NCBI RefSeq assembly: GCF_003576645.1
Contig: NC_044917.1
Coordinates: forward strand, 19,215,033 to 19,279,032
DNA: 64,000 bases
Direction of reading: 5' to 3'
From: Ipomoea triloba
Taxonomy: Eukaryota > Streptophyta > Magnoliopsida > Solanales > Convolvulaceae
Shown: one piece after another, positions 56,592 to 64,000 of the stretch
Numbering within the stretch: the first letter of the stretch is position 1
Layout: every line of letters starts with the position of its first letter
Program-made: the position numbers and the translations under genes
The notes under the pieces: generated by a model
Seen by the model: only the letters and a program-made list of their open reading frames with translations
Database searches by the model: none
Told to the model about the DNA's origin: nothing

Positions 56592-58794
56592 GAAGTTAAA
56601 ACTGAGAATATTGTTTTTATTAATAGTATAGATCGCATTGCAGAGAAATATATATACTGAATTACTACCATTAGTAATTCTAGTCTAGAATTGTATTACG
56701 AATAGGAACGTAGTGAAGAATATATTTTATTAGGAATTCTATTTTAATTTACAATTGTATTCGGGATAATAATTGTATTACCATATTTGACAATATTACG
56801 CACACCAAAATATTATAGGTCTGTTTTGGGCGGTAAGTTAAAATTAAGGATATTGTTTTTATTAATAGTATAGATTGCATTGCAGAGAAATATATATATT
56901 GAATTACTACCATTAGTAATTCTAGTCTAGAATTGTATTACGAATAGGAACGTAGGGAAGACTATATTTTATTAAGAATTCTATTTTAATTTACAATTGT
57001 ATTAAGGATAGGAATTGTATTACCATATTTTACAATATTACGCAAACCATAATATTATAGATCTGTTTTGGGCGAGAAGTTAAAACTGAGGATATTGTTT
57101 TTATTAATAGTATAGATTGCATTGCAGAGAAATATATATATTGAATTACTACCATTAGTAATTCTAGTCTAGAATTGTATTACGAATAGGAACGTAGGGA
57201 AGACTATATTTTATTAAGAATTCTATTTTAATTTACAATTGTATTAAGGATAGGAATTGTATTACCATATTTTACAATATTACGCAAACCATAATATTAT
57301 AGATCTGTTTTGGGCGAGAAGTTAAAACTAAGGATATTGTTTTTATTAATAGTATAGATTGCATTTCAGAGAAATATATATACTGAATTATTACCATTAG
57401 TAATTCTAGTCTAGAATTGTATTACGAATAGGAATGTAGGGAAGAATATATTTTATTAAGAATTCTATTTTAATTTACAATTGTATTAAGGATAGGAATT
57501 GTATTACCATATTTTACAATATTACGCAAACCATAATATTATAGATCTGTTTTGGGCGAGAAGTTAAAACTAAGGATATTGTTTTTATTAATAGTATAGA
57601 TTGCATTTCAGAGAAATATATATACTGAATTATTACCATTAGTAATTCTAGTCTAGAATTGTATTACGAAATTGAACGTAGGGAAGAATATATTTTATTA
57701 GGAATTCTATTTTAATTTACAATTGTATTAGGGATAGGAATTGTATTACCATATTTTACAATATTACGCAAACCATAATATTATAGGTCTGTTTTGGGCG
57801 GGAAGCTAAAACTGAGGATATTGTTTTTATCAATAGTATAAATTGCATTGCAGAGAAATATATATACTGAATTACTACCATTAATAATTCTAGTCTAGAA
57901 TTGTATTACGAATAGGAACGTAGGATAAAATATATTTTATTAGGAATTCTATTTTAATTACAATTGTATTAGGGATAGGAATTGTATTACCATATTTTAC
58001 AATATTACGCAAACCATAATATTATAGATCTGTTTTGGGCGGGAAGTTAAAATTGAGGATATTGTTTTTATTAATAGTATAGATTGCATTGCAGAGAAAT
58101 ATATATACTGAATTATTACCATTAGTAATTCTAGTCTAGAATTTTATTACGAATAGGAACGTAGGGAAGAATATATTTTACTAAGAATTCTATTTTAATT
58201 TACAATTGTATTAGGGATAGGAATTGTATTACCATATTTTACAATATTACGCAAACCATAATATTATAGATCTGTTTTGGGCGGGAAGTTAAAATTGAGG
58301 ATATTGTTTTTATTAATAGTATAGATATAGATTGCATTTCAAAGAAATATATATATACTGAATTATTAACATTAGTAATTCTAGTCTAGAATTGTATTAC
58401 GAATAGGAATGTAGGGAAGAATATATTTTATTAGGATTCTATTTTAATTTAGAATTGTATTAGGGATTGGAATTGTATTACCATATTTTACAATATTACG
58501 CAAACCATAATATTATAGATCTGTTTTGGGCGGGAAGTTAAAACTGAGGATATTGTTTTTATTAATAGTATATATTGCATTGTAGAGAAATATATATACT
58601 GAATTACTACCATTAGTAATTCTAGTCTAGAATTGTATTATGAATAGGAACGTAGGGAATAATATATTTTATTAGGAATTCTATTTTAATTTACAATTGT
58701 ATTAGGGATAGGAATTGTATTACCATATTTTACAATATTACGCATACCAAAATATTATAGGTCTGTTTTGGGCGGGAAGTTAAAACTGAGGATA
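56592..58794. repeat. Tandem array of a ~243-bp AT-rich monomer, about nine copies
   Basis: CTGTTTTGGGCG recurs at about 56821, 57062, 57305, 57548, 57791, 58028, 58271, 58521 and 58763, a spacing of 237-250 bases. Each unit contains GTTTTTATTAATAGTATAGA, CTAGTCTAGAATTGTATTAC, AACGTAGGGAAGAATATATT and ACAATATTACGCAAACCATA. Copies 57062-57790 are nearly identical and outer copies more divergent. No coding capacity is apparent. The array starts at the N gap, so its true length is unknown. Confidence 0.92.
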
Positions 58795-59069
58795 TTATTT
58801 CCTATTCGTCATACAATTCTAGATTAAAATTACTAATCGTAATAATACAGTACGTATATTTCCCTAGAACGAAATCTATACCATTAATAAAAAAAAATCC
58901 ATTATTTTAACATCTCGCAAAAAAATAGTCCTATACTATTAAGGTTTGCGTAATATTGTAAAATATGTTAATACAATTCCTATTCGTACTACAATTGTAT
59001 TTTAAAATATGGTAATACAATTCCTAATAAAATATAATTCCCACTTTCTTATTCGTCATACAATTCTAG
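58795..59069. repeat. Inverted, degenerate copy of the ~243-bp monomer
   Basis: CCTATTCGTCATACAATTCTAG … CCATTAATAAAAA is the reverse complement, with many changes, of TTTTTATTAATAG…CTAGAATTGTATTACGAATAGG in the array. GGTTTGCGTAATATTGTAAA inverts TTTACAATATTACGCAAACC. The array therefore turns back on itself before the LTR at 59070. Confidence 0.8.
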
Positions 59070-61512
59070 TGATAAGTGCATATTTGTCTATATTTTCCCC
59101 CTCTTTCACTAAGTAATTTTGCTTATAGATCATTCCTAATTTCATGAGAATTAGTGTTTATTTGTGTTATTTTACAAGGAGTATGAGTTAGAAAGCATTG
59201 GAAGCAAAGATGAGCATTTTCATGCATTTTGGTGGGCACTAGAGTCAAATGGAGGCCAAATATGAAGCTATTAAGATGGAGGAAAATCTAGGGAAGTCGT
59301 ACCCCCATGCGTATGTGTAACACCCCCATTTTCCATATCCAAAATTCTTACAATATCTCTATTAAAATCATTAATAATTAATAATATTGCGGAAGCTCAA
59401 ACATCTAACCAAAAGAATATGGGTGTTACCGCCACGCTCAAGTATTTCTCTTATACCTAAACGCTAAGGCTAAAGACAACCAAATTAAAATAATTCAAGG
59501 TATGTACTAGTACAAAGACAATTAAAAAAAACAACTAGCTAACCAATCTAACTAAATGACAAATTCCCTAGGTGATTCGCTCTCATCATCCACGCTCATG
59601 CAGATACACCTGAAAAATACTCAAAAGAGTATCCAAAGTTAGCGCAAGTCTAAGTAAGATTTAATTCACCTCCTAAAATAGCTATTCACACATAACACAT
59701 AGGAGCACAACTTGTAGATAATAATATGTATAAATGTTTACATTGAATATATAGATGCAAATCACCAGTACTTACAATATTCTAAGTACTCACAGTTCTC
59801 CAAAAATAAAGACTTTCAAAACCCATAATTTCCCAAAAATACTCATAATTCATTATTTCCAAATCAATATTTCTCACAATAGAAATTTTAGGAACATTTG
59901 GATAGTAATATATCTCCAGAGTCATTGATAATATATACATGTACATATACAAGGAGGAACATCAATCTCAATACAATGGGCAGGGTCTTGTTTCATCAAG
60001 CCCAAGTGAACAATAATCTCTCTATTGAACACTACGCAAAATCCCACTCAATCTCAAATAATGGGCAAGGTCTTAATTAATAAGCCCTAGTGAACAGTAA
60101 TCACTCTACTGAACACTACACAAAAATCCCATTTAATCTCAAATAATGGGCAGGGTCTTAATTAATAAGCCCTAGTGAACAGTAATCACTCTACTGAACA
60201 CTACACAAAAATCCCATTTAAGTGGAACAGAACTAATACCTTAAGTGTGCACACCCCCAATGGGTTTTCAAGTCCAATGGGTAGTAACTAGTTCTAGTAG
60301 TCATGATACGTTTCTAATGACTACTACTCAACAGGGTAAATACCCTAGTGGTAGGCTTCGCTAACCACTCCTCAAAATAACAAAACCAAAAGTCATATGG
60401 AGACAGGATACGTTTCTACTGCTCATTATACAACCAACTGGGTCTTAACCCAAGTATCCAGAAACTCATAACAAGATACTACGCATCTTATAATTCATTA
60501 AGGGCATCACAACCCAACCAAACCTTTTATCCTCCATCTTTATAAAAATAAAGATAACAATATTTCTCATATGTCACTCCAAGATGGTATATTTTCAAAA
60601 TTTAATCACAAGCTTTGTAGCCAACTAAAACATAGACTACTAATAACATTCACTTGAATTTCATATACAAATGTATGCATTTTTCCAAAATATTGATATG
60701 CCTCCCATAAAAATAATATTCCAACCTCTGTAACCAACACATATGCATATAATCTCAATTAAATAACTTCTCAATGGCACAAATAATCAACAAAACACAA
60801 GAAACAGAAACTGACAGAAATTTTAGAAATTATAACCTGGATTGTAGAATTTTCTGAGGAAAATCGGGAGCATATTTTAACACAAAAGTTTCCAGATAAT
60901 AAGTACAGCAAGTCTAGATTATACACAAAAATTTTCAGGTCAATCCAAGTTCTAGAAGTATTTGTTTCGAAATTTAACTGACAGCACATTGCCACAACTT
61001 TACGAAATTTTTCTAGAAATAATGAAGCATATCTCTAAAAAAATAATTTTATATACATCAAATATCATAAGTCTAAGATCTCTAAATAAAATTTCAGGCC
61101 AATCGGAGTTCAAAAAGTATTTTTAACGAATTTTGATTTCAAACTGCGCCTGTCAGAATTTTCTCAAATTAAACGGTGGTTACAATGAATAGAACCCTTA
61201 TTTCTTAATACCATGCAATCACCATATAACTATATACCACACAAAATATATTTATGCACAATTCACAATAAAAACTTAGAAAAATAATATTTTTATTGAG
61301 AAAAAAGATATAATTTTGGTGATACTTACTCTAGAGCCAAAACTCTACTACACCCACTAGAAATTCTTGATAATCTTTGATTGTCTGTTAGTTTGAGACT
61401 AATTGATGATGAATAGGGAGAAAATTAGGGTTTTATTTGTTTGAGAGGGAGGGAATGGCGACACAGAAAGAGGGAAAGAAATATATGGAATTAGGGTTAT
61501 CTCAGGAGGATA

Positions 61513-61527
61513 TATATATATATATAN

Positions 61528-61592
<65 letters not shown>
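61513..61592. repeat. (TA)n microsatellite with one N
   Basis: About 40 TA units, with a single N at 61527, then GTATGTATGTATAAATAC. The N suggests uncertain repeat length. Frames across it are artefacts. Confidence 0.95.
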
Positions 61593-61604
<12 letters not shown>

Positions 61605-61728
61605 AAATACAAAACAATATAATTTGGTAGAATAATAAAATAGGATTACAAATATAAAGTATATATATATACTGTAGCTTTGTTCCATTACTTCCATATA
61701 TGTATATATATATATGATTAGGAATTTA

Positions 61729-62993
61729 GGGAGGTGTATTCAATCATGACTTTTGTAGATTTTTAAGAACTTTTAAAATGATAGATTTTAATAAACTTTT
61801 ATTGACTTTCATAGAGTCGTTCAAAACTTTTTAAAACTTTGTAAAACTCTATAAAAGTCTGTATAAAATACTTGCATAAACTTTTATTAACTTTTTTATT
61901 TTAAAAAGTCTACAAAAGTCATTAAAATTCTAAATTGAATACATCCTTACAAACTTTCATAAGCAATTCATAACAATGTTAAACACTAAAATTTATAGTT
62001 ATAGAATTGTTCAAATAAAATATTTAAAAATATAATTACTTTTTCTTGAGAAATTAATGTTTAAAAAAATATAATTACTAGTTGCATAAAATAAAAAAAA
62101 TTAATAATAAATATATAAATTATATTTGATATACTGGTAGGTATCAAGCAAAGAGCTATTATTTGCAATAACAATATGGGACTGCTAACAACAACAATGT
62201 GCTTCTCTTTGTAGCCTCAAATTGCTATTGCGAACAATAGTTCACTATTCGTAATAGCATGTTGTTAAAAAGAAAAAATATATTACGAATAAACATATGA
62301 ATATTATGAAACATATAGTAAAAGTTGACGGTGATAGATAAACAAAAAAATTTACTCTGTTCATGTATTTAGGAGAAAAAGTTTAGAAGTTAGGGATAAA
62401 AAGTTCATAGAAAAAAAATCAAAATATACAAGCAACAATGAAATAAAAATAATATTATTTTGAATTTTTAGATGAAGATTGTAAAGTTTAGGAGAGAGAA
62501 AAAAATTGGTAGAGTTTAGGTATGTAGAAAATATAGGATAATGAAGAAAAAATAATTTATTGAATTTAGGTATAAGGTTTATAAAGTTTAAAATTTTAAA
62601 TAAGAAGAAAAAAATAGGGTTTAATTAAATAGAGAGAGAGAGAGAAAAAAAAACCTTCAGTGTTGGTAGAAAGAAAATTTTGAAATCTTGGGGTTGGGGG
62701 TTGGATTTCAACTATTTATATTTGAGAAGGAAAAGTATATAAAAGTCTACAGAAGTTCTAAAATTAAAAAGTCCTTACAAATTCATAACTTTTTGAATAC
62801 CACATGACTTTTAAAGATTTTTTAAAAGTTTGAATTGAATACCACATGACTTTTAAAAACTCTTTAAAAATCTTGATCGAATACCGCATGACTTTTAAAT
62901 ACTCTCTAAGAGTTTGAATTGAATACCTCCAAACTTTTAAAGCTCATAAAACTCTTTAAAATTCTATGAAAGTCATGATTGAATACACCCCCC
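61729..62993. mobile_element. PIF/Harbinger-type non-autonomous element, 1,265 bp, TSD TTA
   Basis: The ends are GGGAGGTGTATTCAATCATG and, inverted, GGGGGGTGTATTCAATCATG, followed in both by ACTTT. They are flanked by TTA on both sides (61726-61728 and 62994-62996). Subterminal repeats of ACTTTTAAAGACTTT-like sequence and GAATACC.CATGACTTTTAAA (62790-62930) are numerous. There is no transposase. An internal hairpin-rich part lies at 62150-62270. Confidence 0.8.
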
Positions 62994-64000
62994 TTAGGAT
63001 AAGGTTAATACGTACTGCACATATACAAACATACATAGGACTAGTACTATGCAAGTCAAAATGGTTATTAACATATGTATATATTTACATAGGATTAGTA
63101 ACTATAATACTACTAAAATAATATTAGAAGACTAGTCTTAACATAATTTTGGATCACATAAAATAGTATAGTAATAAATCAGTATGAATATGAACCATAT
63201 AATAAAACTAACTTATCCTAAAAATAATAATGTTTTTATCAAAATACTAAAAATAACCGGGGTATCACAGTATGCCCGTCCCTCTAGGAGTACACAAATT
63301 CAAGCCATTTTTTGTGCTCATTGGAATGTTTGTACCCCCTTGCGTACGCCCATCCCTCAGCCCGTCCTAGATCTAAAAAACGAAGCAGATGGCGTACCCC
63401 CTCACGTATGCCCATACGCATGCCAGTACGCCTTTTTCCAGTGCACACTGGAACATCACATACTACCTCAGGGACAGGGGCTTCCCTCTGTGCTCTGCCA
63501 TTATTTAAGCTCGTTTTTCACTCATTTTACTGGGTTTTGACCCATGGATGAACCCTAGACACTCCCATTCACTTCTTTTCATACTTTTAGGTTAGATTAG
63601 GCTAAGATCTATGTTTTTTTAAACACTTTTGAAGCTTGTAATCTTGGATTTTAAGCTTGGATTTCAAGATTCTACCACCCATTTCAATAGAGAAGCTTTC
63701 TTTCCCTTATCTCTTTTCTTTTGCAAGATTTATGTTTATTACTTGTGTTTTTGTGTTCTTTATGCTATTTAATCATGGGTAGTTAGTTTATGGGCTTGAG
63801 TTAGGGTTGTATTATCTATTTTGATGTTTAGGTTGTGTTCTTTATGCTATTTAATCATGGGTAGTTAGGGTTGCTATTTAATCTTGGATTTGAAGCTTGG
63901 ATTTCAAGATTCTACCACCCATTTCAATAGAGAACGCCTTTCATCTCAATGAGAATTGGATGGAAGACTTGAGCCTTCCCACTCTCGAACCCAATTTCCC

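Larger units (their letters stand above)
59316..63269 (-). mobile_element. Chromovirus-type solo LTR G, TSD GTATG, with nested PIF/Harbinger-type element
   Basis: It begins TGTAACACCCCCATTTTCC and ends ACCGGGGTATCACA, flanked by GTATG (59311-59315 and 63270-63274). TTGCGGAAGCTC and GTTACCGCCACGCTCAAG near the left give family and minus orientation. It is the closest relative of LTR E. A ~110-bp unit with AATGGGCAGGGTCTTAATTA repeats about three times at 59970-60210. Without the nested element and the TA repeat it is about 2.6 kb. Confidence 0.87.
59070..64000 (+). mobile_element. Third Athila-like LTR, partial, plus strand, with nested solo LTR
   Basis: It begins TGATAAGTGCATATTTGTCT at 59070 and runs off the right edge. 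It is split by LTR G (59316-63269). After the insertion come repeated CGTACGCC/GTATGCC motifs (63270-63430), a TATA-like ATTATTTAAGC (63503) and leader-like sequence with TGAACCCTAGACACTCCC. Two short direct duplications are seen: CAAGATTCTACCACCCATTT at 63667 and 63907, and TTTATGCTATTTAATCATGG at 63757 and 63841. No coding region is reached. Confidence 0.65.

Noticed and set aside
55865..56671. Long frames across the N gap
   Set aside because: They are open only because N cannot be read as a stop.
61399..61697. Frames of alternating Tyr-Ile
   Set aside because: Translations of a (TA)n microsatellite with one N.

Overview
The window is plant nuclear DNA, almost certainly from a eudicot. The evidence is a spliced gene with plant-type introns, Helitrons that carry an RPA1-like gene, Athila-type and chromovirus-type LTR retrotransposons, a plant L1-type LINE, CACTA, hAT and PIF/Harbinger elements, and long AT-rich spacers. 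I cannot name the species. Only one ordinary host gene is visible: the last two exons of actin-interacting protein 1 (WD40 protein, + strand, 362-1191). The remaining ~62 kb is repeats nested inside repeats, and most insertion ends can be placed to the base by target-site duplications (TSDs).

Layout. (1) 1-1981: 3' end and flank of AIP1, ending in an AT-rich inverted-repeat element. (2) 1982-15817: a 13.8 kb Helitron on the minus strand, sitting between the arms of that inverted repeat. Its 3' end has a hairpin and CTAG, and its 5' end begins TCTATATATA. It carries a damaged Rep/helicase gene (HUH and Pif1-like helicase motifs; N-terminal exons amplified three-fold) and a largely intact multi-exon RPA1-like gene. 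A 1.8 kb solo LTR (TSD ATAAG) sits in the middle. (3) about 16.2-35.1 kb: one L1-type LINE on the plus strand (ORF1 with DUF4283-like region and CCHC knuckle; ORF2 with endonuclease, reverse transcriptase and C-terminal zinc-binding region). It is split by a hAT element, a chromovirus-type solo LTR (itself holding a 3.1 kb CACTA element), a TRIM and a second solo LTR. A ~3.5 kb block of LINE plus LTR occurs twice, joined by a single N, which looks like an assembly or haplotype artefact. (4) about 35.15-51.39 kb: a minus-strand Athila-type element (gag and protease remnants, tRNA-Asp-type primer site, long 5' LTR) with pol deleted. It is interrupted by an insertion whose two LTR ends face each other in opposite orientation and by two solo LTRs. 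(5) 51.4-55.0 kb: a second, plus-strand Athila-like LTR fragment with another solo LTR. (6) 55.0-59.07 kb: an unassigned stretch, the 3' end of a second Helitron, a 619-base gap, and about nine copies of a ~243 bp tandem repeat ending in an inverted degenerate copy. (7) 59.07-64.0 kb: a third Athila-like LTR, running off the window, holding a solo LTR that in turn holds a PIF/Harbinger-type element.

How it fits together: the Helitron pairs a rolling-circle Rep/helicase with its own single-strand-binding RPA-like protein. In this copy the helicase is broken while the RPA gene still reads almost throughout. The LTR elements are mostly solo LTRs, which means that homologous recombination has removed their internal regions. 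All boundaries and translations come from reading the sequence; no database search was run.
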